This document shows, in pieces, positions 44,984 to 53,927 of a stretch of 64,000 bases of DNA (position 1 is its first letter; each line of letters starts with the position of its first letter). The position numbers and the translations under genes were made by a program. This stretch comes from Caballeronia grimmiae (lineage in GTDB: Bacteria; Pseudomonadota; Gammaproteobacteria; Burkholderiales; Burkholderiaceae), in contig NZ_JFHE01000018.1 in NCBI RefSeq assembly GCF_000698555.1, positions 1-64,000 on the forward strand, given 5' to 3'. The notes beneath the pieces were generated by a model that was not told where the DNA came from, made no database searches, and saw only the letters and a list, made by a program, of their open reading frames with translations.

Positions 44984-45774
44984 TGTGCTTCTCCGAGGAA
45001 GTCGAGCACGGCGCGCGTGTACGCATCGCGCTTCTCGATGTTCGACAGATGCGCCGCGTCCAGTTCGACGTAGCGCGAGCCATTGATGTACGCCGCCAGT
45101 TCACGGCCCTGCTCGGCAGTCGTCGAGAGGTCGTGCGTGCCCGCGATCACGAGCACCGGCAGCGCGATGGTCTTCGCTTCGTCGCGCAGGTCGGCGTCGC
45201 GGATGGCTTCGCAGTTCGACGCGTAGCCGTCGCCCGATGTGTGGCGGAAGACGTCGCGAATGTTGGCGAGCGCAAGCTGCTCGCGCTCCATGAACGGCGC
45301 GGTGAACCAGCGCGCGATGACGGCATCGGTGAGCGCGGCCATGCCGCCTGCTTCGCGTGCTTTCGCGGCGCGCGGCGTCCACACGGCGTCGGAACCGATC
45401 AGCGCCGCCGTGTTCGACAGCACGACGCGCGAGAGCCGCTGCGGATGGCGCGCGGCGAGGCCGATGCCGGTCAGCCCGCCCATCGACAAGCCGCAGTAAT
45501 GCGCGCGTTCGATGCCGAGATGATCCATCAGGCCGATGACATCGCCGATCAGCTGGTCGATGGTGTACGGGCCTTGCGGCGCGTCGGAATGACCGTGGCC
45601 GCGCGTGTCGTAGCGCACGACGCGATACTGCTTCGCGAACGCTTCGATCTGCGGCGTCCACATCGATACGTCCGCGCCGAGCGAGTTCGACAGGACGAGC
45701 CACGGCGCATCGTCGCCGGCGGTCGAATCGATGCGATAGTGAATGCGGGTTCCGTTGACAGCAGCGAGTGGCAT
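44980..45774 (-). CDS. pcaD: 3-oxoadipate enol-lactonase (264 aa)
   Basis: An alpha/beta hydrolase opening beta-ketoadipate enol-lactone. The nucleophile Ser97 is in GLSMGG, the acid in AGTHDLSTT and the His in DAAHLSNIE. The N-terminal VLSNSLGADVSMW oxyanion region is typical. AAGGAG precedes the ATG at 45774. It sits between pcaB (39 bp) and pcaC (overlap). Confidence 0.95.
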   Translation of the reverse strand: MPLAAVNGTRIHYRIDSTAGDDAPWLVLSNSLGADVSMWTPQIEAFAKQYRVVRYDTRGHGHSDAPQGPYTIDQLIGDVIGLMDHLGIERAHYCGLSMGGLTGIGLAARHPQRLSRVVLSNTAALIGSDAVWTPRAAKAREAGGMAALTDAVIARWFTAPFMEREQLALANIRDVFRHTSGDGYASNCEAIRDADLRDEAKTIALPVLVIAGTHDLSTTAEQGRELAAYINGSRYVELDAAHLSNIEKRDAYTRAVLDFLGEAQ

Positions 45775-45813
45775 GTTGATGGTGCTCCTTCTTGTTGAAT
45801 GGCGCAGGCGCCG

Positions 45814-47172
45814 TCAGGCGCTCGCGCGATACTGGTCGAGCGCCGCATCGACGAAGGCTTGCGCCTGACCGACGTAATTGGCCGGATCGAGCAAGGGCTT
45901 CAATTGCTCGGGCGACAGATGGCGGGCGACGGTTTCATCGGCGGCGAGCACGTCGTACAGCGACTGGCCGTTCGCGACCGCTGCCTTCGACGCGCCCTCG
46001 ACCAGCTTGTGCGCATCCAGCCGGCCGATGGCGTCGCCGAGCGCGAGCATCACCGCTTCGCCGAGCACGAGTCCGTTCGTCGCGTTCAAGTTCGCCGCAA
46101 GGCGATCGGCGTTCACTTCCAGCCCCGGCACGATGCCCTTCACGTTCGCGAGCGCCCCGGCGGTCAGCCGCGCCAGATCGGGCAGCGCGTCCCATTCGGC
46201 CTGCCAGCCGCCGAGCGCGCGTTCGTGCTCGTGCACCATGCCGGCGAAGACCGTCGCGACGAGGTTCGGCGCGCGCGTCGCGGCCGTCAGCACCGCCGCG
46301 CAGCCCACGGGGTTGCGCTTGTGCGGCATCGTCGACGAACCGCCCTTGCCCGCCGCCGCCGGTTCGGCCACTTCGCCGAGTTCCGTCTGCATCATCAGCG
46401 AGATGTCGCGGGCGATCTTGCCGAGCGTGCCCGTCAGCATGCCGAGAAACGATGCGGCTTCCGCGATGCGATCGCGCTGCGTATGCCACGGCAGCGCGGG
46501 CAGTGGCAGGCCAAGGTCATCGGCAAGCGCCTGCGCGGTCGGCAGCGCCTTGTCGCGAAGGCTCGCGAGCGTGCCCGCCGCCCCGCCGAACTGCAGCACC
46601 AGCGCGCGGCTACGCAACTCGGCGAGTCGCGCGCGATGGCGCGTAATCGCATCGAGCCATTGCGCGAACTTCAGGCCGAGCGTGATCGGCAGCGCCTGCT
46701 GCAGCCAGGTGCGGCCGATCATCGGCGTGGCGCGATGCGTCTGCGCCTGCGTGGCAAGCGACGCGGCCAGCTCGCGCAGATCGGCATCGATCAGATAGAG
46801 CGCGGCGCGAAGCTGCAGCACGACGCCCGTATCGATGATGTCCTGGCTCGTCGCGCCCCAGTGCACGTACTTCGCGGCTTGTTCGTCGCGTGCCTTCACG
46901 ACGGCCGTCAGTTGCTTGACGAGCGGAATCGCGAGGTTGCCGCCGGCGGCCGCGCCGGTCATCAGCGCGGCGGCGTCGATGTGGTCGGCGTTGCACGCGG
47001 CGACGATCGCATCGACGGCGTTCGCCGGAATCACGCCCGCTTTCGCCGATGCCCGCGCGAGCGCCGCTTCGACGTCGAGCATCGCCTGGACGGTCGCGCG
47101 CGGCGACCACACCGCGTTGGCTTCGGCGTTGCCGCAGATCAGATCGGTGAGCCGGCCGGTCGATGAGAACAT
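45814..47172 (-). CDS. pcaB: 3-carboxy-cis,cis-muconate cycloisomerase (452 aa)
   Basis: Lactonises carboxymuconate. A fumarase/aspartase superfamily helical protein with signature GSSTMPHKRNP, plus VHWGATSQDIIDTG and GRTWLQQALPITLG. Length is normal for the bacterial enzyme. The start is 4 bp after the pcaF stop. No protocatechuate dioxygenase genes (pcaGH) accompany it here, so the ring-cleavage step is encoded elsewhere. Confidence 0.95.
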   Translation of the reverse strand: MFSSTGRLTDLICGNAEANAVWSPRATVQAMLDVEAALARASAKAGVIPANAVDAIVAACNADHIDAAALMTGAAAGGNLAIPLVKQLTAVVKARDEQAAKYVHWGATSQDIIDTGVVLQLRAALYLIDADLRELAASLATQAQTHRATPMIGRTWLQQALPITLGLKFAQWLDAITRHRARLAELRSRALVLQFGGAAGTLASLRDKALPTAQALADDLGLPLPALPWHTQRDRIAEAASFLGMLTGTLGKIARDISLMMQTELGEVAEPAAAGKGGSSTMPHKRNPVGCAAVLTAATRAPNLVATVFAGMVHEHERALGGWQAEWDALPDLARLTAGALANVKGIVPGLEVNADRLAANLNATNGLVLGEAVMLALGDAIGRLDAHKLVEGASKAAVANGQSLYDVLAADETVARHLSPEQLKPLLDPANYVGQAQAFVDAALDQYRASA

Positions 47173-47176
47173 GCGA

Positions 47177-48379
47177 TCAGACCCGCTCGATGATCATCGC
47201 GATGCCTTGCCCCACGCCGATGCACATCGTGCAAAGCGCGTAGCGGCCACCGGTGCGATGCAGCTGGTACGTCGCCGCCGTCACGAGCCGCGCGCCCGAC
47301 GCGCCCAGCGGATGACCGAGCGCGATTGCGCCGCCGTTCGGATTGACGCGGGCATCGTCGTCCGCGACGCCGAGCATGCGCAGCACCGCGAGCCCTTGCG
47401 ACGCGAACGCTTCGTTCAGCTCGATCACATCCATCTGGTCGATGGTCAGCCCCAAGCGCGCGAGCAGCTTTTGCGACGCCGGCGCCGGACCGATACCCAT
47501 GACGCGCGGCGGCACGCCCGCCGTCGCCATGCCGAGAATGCGCGCGCGCGGCGTGAGGCCGTGACGCTTCGCGCTTTCCTCGTCGGCGATCAGCATCGCG
47601 ACCGCGCCGTCGTTAACGCCCGACGCGTTGCCCGCGGTCACCGAGCCGTCGGGACGCACGACGCCCTTCAGCTTCGCGAGCGCTTCGAGCGTCGTTTCGC
47701 GCGGATGCTCGTCCTGCGTGACGACGATCGCATCGCCTTTTTTCTGCGGGATCGTGACTGGCGTGATTTCCTGCGCGAGCGTGCCGTCCTTCTGCGCACG
47801 GGATGCCTTCTGCTGCGAGCGCAGCGCGAACGCGTCCTGATCGGCGCGGCTCACCTTGTAATCGTCGGCGACGTTCTCGGCAGTTTCGGGCATCGAATCG
47901 ACGCCGTATTGCTTCTTCATCAGCGGATTGACGAAGCGCCAGCCGATGGTCGTATCGAAAATCTCGGCCTGACGCGAGAACGCAGTCGCGGCCTTGCCCA
48001 TCACGAAGGGCGCGCGGCTCATGCTTTCGACGCCGCCCGCGATCAGCAATCCCGCTTCACCCGACTTGACCGCACGCGCCGCGATGCCGATTGCATCCAT
48101 GCCCGAACCGCACAGGCGGTTGACCGTCGATCCCGGCGTGCCGACCGGCAGCCCGGCGAGCAGCGCCGACATGCGCGCGACGTTGCGATTGTCCTCGCCC
48201 GCCTGATTCGCGCAGCCGTAGATCACTTCCTCGACCGCTTCCCAGTCCACTTCCTTGTTGCGCTCGACGAGCGCGCGCAGCGGCACCGCGCCGAGATCGT
48301 CGGCACGCACGGACGACAGCGCGCCCGCATAACGGCCGATCGGCGTGCGGATCGCATCACATACGAATGCTTCTTTCAT
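47177..48379 (-). CDS. pcaF: 3-oxoadipyl-CoA thiolase (400 aa)
   Basis: Cleaves beta-ketoadipyl-CoA to succinyl-CoA and acetyl-CoA. The nucleophile Cys90 is in NRLCGSGMDAI, the His in NPNGGAIALGHPLGASGAR and the second Cys in CTMCIGVGQG. Context in the pca operon sets the specificity apart from PaaJ or general acetyl-CoA acetyltransferases. The ATG at 48379 is chosen (KEAFVCDAIRTPIG) with CTGGAG upstream. Confidence 0.95.
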   Translation of the reverse strand: MKEAFVCDAIRTPIGRYAGALSSVRADDLGAVPLRALVERNKEVDWEAVEEVIYGCANQAGEDNRNVARMSALLAGLPVGTPGSTVNRLCGSGMDAIGIAARAVKSGEAGLLIAGGVESMSRAPFVMGKAATAFSRQAEIFDTTIGWRFVNPLMKKQYGVDSMPETAENVADDYKVSRADQDAFALRSQQKASRAQKDGTLAQEITPVTIPQKKGDAIVVTQDEHPRETTLEALAKLKGVVRPDGSVTAGNASGVNDGAVAMLIADEESAKRHGLTPRARILGMATAGVPPRVMGIGPAPASQKLLARLGLTIDQMDVIELNEAFASQGLAVLRMLGVADDDARVNPNGGAIALGHPLGASGARLVTAATYQLHRTGGRYALCTMCIGVGQGIAMIIERV

Positions 48380-48407
48380 CGGTTGCTCCAGTTCTGTGTA
48401 ATGTCTC

Positions 48408-49064
48408 TCAGGCTGCTTCGGAAATCGGCGCGTACTGCAGCGGGACCTTGGCGAGCTTCTGCAATTCATCGAACGACAGGCCGTCGACGATCTCGCGCAC
48501 GACGAAGCCTTCCGGCGTCACGTCGAACACGGCGAGGTCGGTATAGACGCGGTCCACGCACTGCACGCCCGTCACCGGATAGGAACACTCGGCCACGAGC
48601 TTGCTCTCGCCTTGCTTGGTGAGCAGTTCCATCATCACGTAGACCTGCTTTGCGCCGATGGCGAGATCCATCGCGCCGCCGACAGCCGGAATCGCGTCGG
48701 GCGCGCCGGTGTGCCAGTTCGCAAGGTCGCCCTGGGCGGACACCTGAAACGCGCCGAGCACGCAGAAATCGAGGTGGCCGCCGCGCATCATCGCGAAGGA
48801 ATCCGCGTGATGGAAGAACGCGCCGCCCGTCAGCAGCGTCACGTGCTGCTTGCCGGCATTGATCAGCTCGTCGTCTTCCTCGCCCTTCGCGGGCGCGGGG
48901 CCCATGCCGAGCAGGCCGTTTTCGCTGTGCAGAAAGATTTCGCGATCCGCCGCGAGATGATTGGCGACGAGCGTCGGCACGCCGATGCCGAGGTTCACGT
49001 ACGCGCCTTCCGGAATGTCCGCGGCCACGCGCTTGGCCATTTCGTCACGAGTCAGTTTCTTCAT
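48408..49064 (-). CDS. pcaJ: 3-oxoadipate CoA-transferase subunit B (218 aa)
   Basis: The beta subunit transferring CoA from succinyl-CoA to beta-ketoadipate. The catalytic Glu is in LHSENGLLGMGP. Also visible are GAYVNLGIGVPTLVANHL and MRGGHLDFCVLGAFQV. AAGGAC precedes the start. It could act on acetoacetate too, but neighbouring pca genes make beta-ketoadipate the likely substrate. Confidence 0.94.
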   Translation of the reverse strand: MKKLTRDEMAKRVAADIPEGAYVNLGIGVPTLVANHLAADREIFLHSENGLLGMGPAPAKGEEDDELINAGKQHVTLLTGGAFFHHADSFAMMRGGHLDFCVLGAFQVSAQGDLANWHTGAPDAIPAVGGAMDLAIGAKQVYVMMELLTKQGESKLVAECSYPVTGVQCVDRVYTDLAVFDVTPEGFVVREIVDGLSFDELQKLAKVPLQYAPISEAA

Positions 49065-49078
49065 GGCTTTTCGTCCTT

Positions 49079-49771
49079 TCAGGCAGCGAGTTCAGCTTGA
49101 TGCACCGCTTGCGGCACTTCCACGACGCGCTGGACAAAAATGCCCGGCGTCACGATGTTTTCAGGGTCCAGCTCGCCGAGCGGCACGACTTTCGACACCT
49201 GGACGATGGCCGTCTTCGCGGCGCTCGCCATGATCGGCCCGAAGTTGCGCGCCGTTTTACGATAGACCAGATTGCCCCAGCGGTCGCCCTTATATGCCTT
49301 CACGAGCGCGAAGTCGGCATGGAGCGGCGATTCGAGCACGTAATGCTTGCCGTCGATTTCGCGCGTTTCCTTACCTTCGGCGAGCTTGGTGCCGTAACCG
49401 GTCGGCGTGAAGAATCCGCCGATGCCCGCGCCCGCCGCGCGAATGCGCTCGGCGAGATTGCCTTGCGGCACGAGTTCGAGCTCGATTTCGCCGGCGCGGT
49501 ACAGCGCGTCGAACACGTGCGAATCGGTCTGGCGCGGAAACGAGCAGATGATCTTGCGCACGCGCTTCGCGTTGAGCAGCGCGGCGAGGCCCGTATCGCC
49601 GTTGCCTGCATTATTGTTGACGATGGTCAGTTCACGCGCGCCCTGCTCGATGAGCGCGTCGATCAGCTCGGACGGCATGCCCGCCGTGCCGAAACCGCCG
49701 ATCATGATGGTCGCGCCATCGTGGACGTCGGCCACCGCCGCCGCGAGCGAATCGAAAATCTTGTTGATCAT
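49079..49771 (-). CDS. pcaI: 3-oxoadipate CoA-transferase subunit A (230 aa)
   Basis: The alpha subunit partner of PcaJ. Conserved GATIMIGGFGTAGMPSELI and GGFFTPTGYGTKLAEGKE, then YKGDRWGNLVYRKTARNF. The ATG at 49771 is fixed by AGGAGAA 7 bases upstream; an upstream extension has no ribosome site. It is the first gene of the pca operon, and transcription would start in the region holding the two inverted repeats. Confidence 0.94.
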   Translation of the reverse strand: MINKIFDSLAAAVADVHDGATIMIGGFGTAGMPSELIDALIEQGARELTIVNNNAGNGDTGLAALLNAKRVRKIICSFPRQTDSHVFDALYRAGEIELELVPQGNLAERIRAAGAGIGGFFTPTGYGTKLAEGKETREIDGKHYVLESPLHADFALVKAYKGDRWGNLVYRKTARNFGPIMASAAKTAIVQVSKVVPLGELDPENIVTPGIFVQRVVEVPQAVHQAELAA

Positions 49772-49893
49772 TGCGTTGTTCTCCTGTGACGAGAACCGGC
49801 TCGTCGCCGTGGTCATCGCCTTGTGAAGCCGTCAGCGCGCATTTCGCGCTCTAAGCCGGGGTATACCCGCTGCTTTGCCCTCTTGCATCGGAA

Positions 49894-49928
49894 TGTTCGT
49901 CATGCGAACATAGATTCGTTTAGCGAAC
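49894..49928. promoter_or_regulatory. Paired inverted repeats, probable PcaR-type operators
   Basis: TGTTCG-N5-CGAACA at 49894-49910 is a perfect dyad. A second dyad with the same core, TTCG-N5-CGAA, is at 49915-49927. Their centres are about 19 bp apart, near two helical turns, so two regulator dimers could bind one face. They lie between divergent pcaI and the IclR gene. Confidence 0.7.
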
Positions 49929-50014
49929 ATCGGCATGTTAGTCCCGCGTTCGTTGCGGTGTCAACGAAGCCCGCGCCTTTCGCGGGTTTGTACCGAGTCT
50001 CCTTACCTGAATTC

Positions 50015-50818
50015 ATGGACACTTTTCCTTCGGATGCGCAAGACGCCCCTTCCCGTCCCGGCGATGCCTATGTGCAATCGTTCGCGCGCGGACTTTCGGT
50101 CATCCGCTCGTTCGATGCCAACCGCCCCGCGCAGACGCTGACCGAAGTCGCGGCCGCCGCGGGCCTCACGCGCGCCGGCGCACGGCGCATCCTGCTCACG
50201 CTTCAGACGCTCGGCTACGTCGAGGCCGACGGGCGGCTGTTCCAGCTCACGCCGAAGATCCTGGATCTCGGCTTCGCCTATCTCACGTCGATGCCGTTCT
50301 GGAATCTCGCCGAACCGGTGATGGAAGACCTCGTCGAGCAGGTGCACGAGAGCTGTTCGGCGGCCGTGCTGAATGGCGCGGAGATCGTCTATGTGCTGCG
50401 CGTGCCGACACACAAGATCATCACGCAGAATCTGTCGATCGGCAGCCGCCTGCCCGCGTTCTGCACGTCGATGGGCCGCGTCCTGCTGTCCGCGCTCGAC
50501 GACGATCGTCTCGACGCGTTGCTCGATGCCAGCGATATCGTCGCGCGCACCCCGCATACGATCGTCGATCGCGGCGCGCTGAAGGAAGCGATCGCGGCGG
50601 TGCGCCGCCAGGGCTGGGCGATCGTCGATCAGGAACTGGAGGAAGGCCTGATTTCGATGTCCGCGCCGATCCGCGACCGGCAGGGGCGCACCATCGCCGC
50701 GCTGAACATCAGCGGCAACGCGCAGCGCAAGAGCGCGAAGCAGATGGTGAAGGCGTTTCTCGAGCCGTTGCAGGACGCGGCGCAGCGCGTGTCCGAGATG
50801 GTCGCGCGGCGCGGCTGA
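50015..50818 (+). CDS. pcaR: IclR-family regulator of the PcaR/PcaU/PobR type (267 aa)
   Basis: An N-terminal winged helix (FARGLSVIRSFDA, LTEVAAAAGLTRAGARRILL) and a C-terminal IclR effector domain with HESCSAAVLNGAEIVYVLRV and LPAFCTSMGRVLLSA, both characteristic of the beta-ketoadipate subgroup. Placement opposite pcaIJFBDC and the shared inverted repeats indicate that it controls the operon, likely as an activator responding to beta-ketoadipate or protocatechuate. The ATG at 50015 is chosen; the open extension upstream overlaps the operators. Confidence 0.85.
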   Translation: MDTFPSDAQDAPSRPGDAYVQSFARGLSVIRSFDANRPAQTLTEVAAAAGLTRAGARRILLTLQTLGYVEADGRLFQLTPKILDLGFAYLTSMPFWNLAEPVMEDLVEQVHESCSAAVLNGAEIVYVLRVPTHKIITQNLSIGSRLPAFCTSMGRVLLSALDDDRLDALLDASDIVARTPHTIVDRGALKEAIAAVRRQGWAIVDQELEEGLISMSAPIRDRQGRTIAALNISGNAQRKSAKQMVKAFLEPLQDAAQRVSEMVARRG

Positions 50819-50825
50819 TCGCAAC

Positions 50826-51749
50826 ATGGACGAACTCGATCTGAACCTGATCCCGTTCCTCGTCGCGATCGCGGAAACGCGCAACGTCAGCCGCGCCGCA
50901 GAGCGGCTCGGTGTGAGTCAGCCGCGCGTATCGACGGCGCTCGGGCGGCTGCGCGAATACTTCAACGATCCGTTATTTGTGCGGACCTCGCGCGGCATGG
51001 AACCGACGCCGCGCGCACTGGCCCTCGTGCCCGCCGCCCGCGACGCGCTCGGGTGCATCGAGCGCGGCCTGCTCGACACCCAGCACTTCGATCCCTCGTC
51101 GAGCACCGATACATTCTCGATCGCGCTATCCGATGTCGGCGAGATCGTCTTCCTGCCGCGACTCTTGCAGGCGTTCGCGAAAGATGCGCCCCGCGCGAAT
51201 CTGCGCTCGGTGTCCGTATCGCATGGAGACGTGGAGCGCGGACTGGAAGCGGGCGAAATCGATCTTGCGGTCGGCTATTTTCCGGACCTGCGCGGCAACA
51301 ACTTTTTTCAGCAGCGGCTTTTCTCGCATCGCTTCATCTGTCTGATGCGGCGCGATCACCCGTACGCGAACGAGCCGCTCACGCTCGAGCGCTTCGTCGA
51401 ATGCGGACATGCGGTCGTGCGCGCCGAAGGACGAAGCCAGGAAGTGCTCGAAAACTATCTCGACAAGGAACGTGTCCGGCGGCGCGCGGTGCTCGAAACG
51501 CCGCACTTCATGAGCCTGCCGTTCATTCTCTCGCGCACCGACCTGATCGCGACGGTGCCGCATGCGATCGGCTTCGCGTATGTCGCGGAGCACGCGTCGA
51601 TCACGCTGGCCGAGCCGCCGCTACCGTTGCCGCGCTTCGATCTTCGGCAGCACTGGCATCGCAAGTTCCATAACGATCCGCGCACGACCTGGCTGCGCGG
51701 CGTGGTCGCGTCGCTCTTCAACGACGCGCTCGACGAATGGCCGAAGTGA
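50826..51749 (+). CDS. LysR-family transcriptional regulator, NahR/LinR-like (307 aa)
   Basis: HTH at LVAIAETRNVSRAAERLGVSQPRVST. The effector domain reads LSDVGEIVFLPRLLQAF and ends with LRQHWHRKFHNDPRTTWLR, a pattern shared with NahR-type regulators of aromatic degradation. It begins 7 bp after the pcaR stop and is probably co-transcribed. Whether it controls the pca genes or a distant aromatic pathway is unknown. Confidence 0.88.
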   Translation: MDELDLNLIPFLVAIAETRNVSRAAERLGVSQPRVSTALGRLREYFNDPLFVRTSRGMEPTPRALALVPAARDALGCIERGLLDTQHFDPSSSTDTFSIALSDVGEIVFLPRLLQAFAKDAPRANLRSVSVSHGDVERGLEAGEIDLAVGYFPDLRGNNFFQQRLFSHRFICLMRRDHPYANEPLTLERFVECGHAVVRAEGRSQEVLENYLDKERVRRRAVLETPHFMSLPFILSRTDLIATVPHAIGFAYVAEHASITLAEPPLPLPRFDLRQHWHRKFHNDPRTTWLRGVVASLFNDALDEWPK

Positions 51750-51807
51750 GCGTTCACCGATGGATTGGCGCTAACATCGCCGTTTTCTTCCTGCGGGAAA
51801 GTGACCG

Positions 51808-52701
51808 ATGGATGCGCTGACCAGTTTGCGCGTGTTCCGCGAAGTCGTCGACGCGGGCAGCTTCGTGAAGGCCGCCGAGCGCCTCGACATTTCGACCGCG
51901 ATGACAAGCAAGCATGTCGCCAATCTGGAACGGCAACTCGGCGTGCGTCTGCTTCACCGCACGACGCGCCATCTGAGCCTGACCGAAGCGGGCAGCGTCT
52001 ATTACGAGCAGTGCAGCGAAGCGCTGGACATCCTGAAGGCGGCCGAGGCGGCGGTCGGTGTGCAGACCGCGCAGCCGCAGGGCGTGCTCAAGGTGACGGC
52101 GCCCGGCTGGTTCGCGAATCGGCGGTTCGCGGACCTGCTCGTTGCGTATCAGGCGCGCTATCCGGGCGTGCTCGTCGATCTGCGGCTGGAGAACCGCTTC
52201 GTCGATCTCGTCGAAGAAGGCTACGACATGGCGCTGCGTGCGACGTGGGAGCCGTCGCCTTCGCTGATCGTGCGGCCGCTGTGCAAGATGCCGTTCGTGC
52301 TGGTGGCGTCGCGTGCGTATCTGGACCGACATGGCGAGCCGCGCCATCCGGACGACATCGCGCGCCATCGCGTCATCCTGCCGACTTATACGAACATCGA
52401 GTCGGTCACGCTGACGGGCCCGGATGGCGAAGTCGTCGTAAAAAATCACGCGGTGCTGAAAACCAACGACAGTTCGATGCTGTTGCAACTCGTCCACGCC
52501 GGCATGGGACTCGCGTACGTTCCGCAGTGGATGATCGATCAGGAACTGGCGTCGGGTGGGCTCGTGCATCTGTTGCCGCAGTACACGGCGTTCGCGCCAT
52601 CGGTGTACGCCGTCTACACGAGCCGCAAATACATGACGACGAAGGTCCGCACGTTCATCGACTTTCTATCCGAATCGCTGGGCGATCGGCCAAATTGTTA
52701 G
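51808..52701 (+). CDS. LysR-family transcriptional regulator, CrgA-like (297 aa)
   Basis: HTH at FREVVDAGSFVKAAERLDISTAMTSKHVAN. The effector domain resembles the CrgA/DsdC-like branch (TAPGWFANRRFADLL, VEEGYDMALRATWEP). It is the third regulator in a row on this strand. No divergent partner is adjacent, so its target cannot be inferred. Confidence 0.9.
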   Translation: MDALTSLRVFREVVDAGSFVKAAERLDISTAMTSKHVANLERQLGVRLLHRTTRHLSLTEAGSVYYEQCSEALDILKAAEAAVGVQTAQPQGVLKVTAPGWFANRRFADLLVAYQARYPGVLVDLRLENRFVDLVEEGYDMALRATWEPSPSLIVRPLCKMPFVLVASRAYLDRHGEPRHPDDIARHRVILPTYTNIESVTLTGPDGEVVVKNHAVLKTNDSSMLLQLVHAGMGLAYVPQWMIDQELASGGLVHLLPQYTAFAPSVYAVYTSRKYMTTKVRTFIDFLSESLGDRPNC

Positions 52702-52801
52702 GATTACTCCTATTCAAGCGTCCTGTACCTCATGTGAAGATCGCGCCGGCGTCCGCTTGCCCGGACCGGCTCATTCTTCTTTGCACGAGGCATCACGCAA
52801 T

Positions 52802-53197
52802 ATGGACTTCCCCTGGATTCCGTTGTTTTTCAACTTCTTGCTGCTGGGCATCGTGTTATTTGTTTGCCGCACGATCAATGCAAGTCACGGCAAATTGCTG
52901 TGGAACGGCGCGCTGATTTACTTTGTCTTCTGCTTTCTGGCGATGGTTCTGGATTTCACGCTGACGATGGTCTTTGCGTCCGCGAGCTTCCATGACCATA
53001 CGCAGTATGAAACCGTCGCCTCGCGCATGGCGTGGGCCGGGCGTTTCTTCGGCTATCTCGCTCCGTGCGCGGTGTCGCTCGTGATGGGCCTTCTGTTCCG
53101 CAAGCGTCAGCAGTCGGCGGCATCGCCTGCGCGGGCGGTTGTCGACACGGCGAAAGCGGTCGCGCCCGGCGAGGCATCGGCGGCTGTGGCGTCGTGA
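52802..53197 (+). CDS. Small membrane protein of unknown function (131 aa)
   Basis: Three hydrophobic segments are visible at about residues 5-24 (IPLFFNFLLLGIVLFVC), 36-58 (LIYFVFCFLAMVLDFTLTMV) and 78-97 (FFGYLAPCAVSLVMGLLF), followed by a basic patch and an Ala/Val-rich tail. I do not recognise the family. The ATG at 52802 is chosen because the first membrane segment follows directly. Confidence 0.7.
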   Translation: MDFPWIPLFFNFLLLGIVLFVCRTINASHGKLLWNGALIYFVFCFLAMVLDFTLTMVFASASFHDHTQYETVASRMAWAGRFFGYLAPCAVSLVMGLLFRKRQQSAASPARAVVDTAKAVAPGEASAAVAS

Positions 53198-53266
53198 TGT
53201 GCTTCGTCGAGCTTGGCGGGTCGAAAGTGGATTTGGCAACGTTTGCAGCAAAAATCGCCGCAGCAG

Positions 53267-53295
53267 TTCTACTATTCGATTCGCTCTGATATACT
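53267..53295 (+). promoter_or_regulatory. Promoter of tRNA-Pro
   Basis: TATACT at 53290-53295 lies 10 bp before the mature tRNA 5' end. A weak -35 (TTCTAC at 53267-53272) is 17 bp upstream. Confidence 0.6.
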
Positions 53296-53305
53296 TTCGC
53301 TCTTT

Positions 53306-53384
<79 letters not shown>

Positions 53385-53388
53385 ATTT

Positions 53389-53424
53389 AAAGCCCACGCG
53401 AGTTTCACCTCGCGTGGGCTTTTT
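53389..53424 (+). terminator. Terminator of tRNA-Pro
   Basis: A 12-bp stem AGCCCACGCGAG with CTCGCGTGGGCT (53391-53402 and 53409-53420) is followed by TTTTTGCTTTT. Confidence 0.95.
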
Positions 53425-53547
53425 GCTTTTCACCCGCTGCTTCAAACCGCCAGGCATCTTTCCCGAGACGCCAAAACAACGGTTTTTGCTTGCTTGCCAG
53501 CAACTTAAGTTCTATTCTTCGCGTGACACTTAAGGAGCGGCACAGCA

Positions 53548-53874
53548 ATGCCTTCGTCAGCTCGCGGCCCGATATCGCGACGCCGAGTCCAGCCTGATCG
53601 TCCCTCATCCTCGCTACGCGCAGACATCGCAAGATGGTTCAGCGCGGCCAGTGCTGCGCGCGTCACGCGTTTCGGCCGCATTTACCCCGGCGGCAGTCGT
53701 TACGTCTGCGTCAGCGCACGCAATGATCGTCGTGGCGGGTTCTTCGCGCTCTATTTCTTCCATCATGGCGTCGACGATTGGCGCACCTATCCGCCCTCTG
53801 GCGTCGGGCCGAGCATCGTCTATTGGTCGTCGGATGCCGGGCCTGTGCAAAGCGCACGCGTCGCGCCCGGCTAA
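53548..53874 (+). CDS. Hypothetical protein (108 aa)
   Basis: Preceded by AAGGAG 11 bases before the ATG. The first ~40 residues are Arg/Ser-rich and featureless. The second part (TRFGRIYPGGSRYVCVSARN, GGFFALYFFHHGVDDWRTYP) looks like a small folded domain. I do not recognise it. It is an isolated gene between the tRNA terminator and the merR terminator, and it could be spurious or have a later start. Confidence 0.45.
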   Translation: MPSSARGPISRRRVQPDRPSSSLRADIARWFSAASAARVTRFGRIYPGGSRYVCVSARNDRRGGFFALYFFHHGVDDWRTYPPSGVGPSIVYWSSDAGPVQSARVAPG

Positions 53875-53891
53875 CGCTCCCCGTCAAGACG

Positions 53892-53922
53892 AAAAAAAGC
53901 CGCGATACATGATCGCGGCCTT
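53892..53922 (-). terminator. Terminator of the merR-like gene
   Basis: An 8-bp stem GCCGCGAT with ATCGCGGC (53899-53906 and 53912-53919) has a 5-nt loop and is followed on the minus strand by a run of seven T. Confidence 0.9.
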
Positions 53923-53927
53923 TCGTG

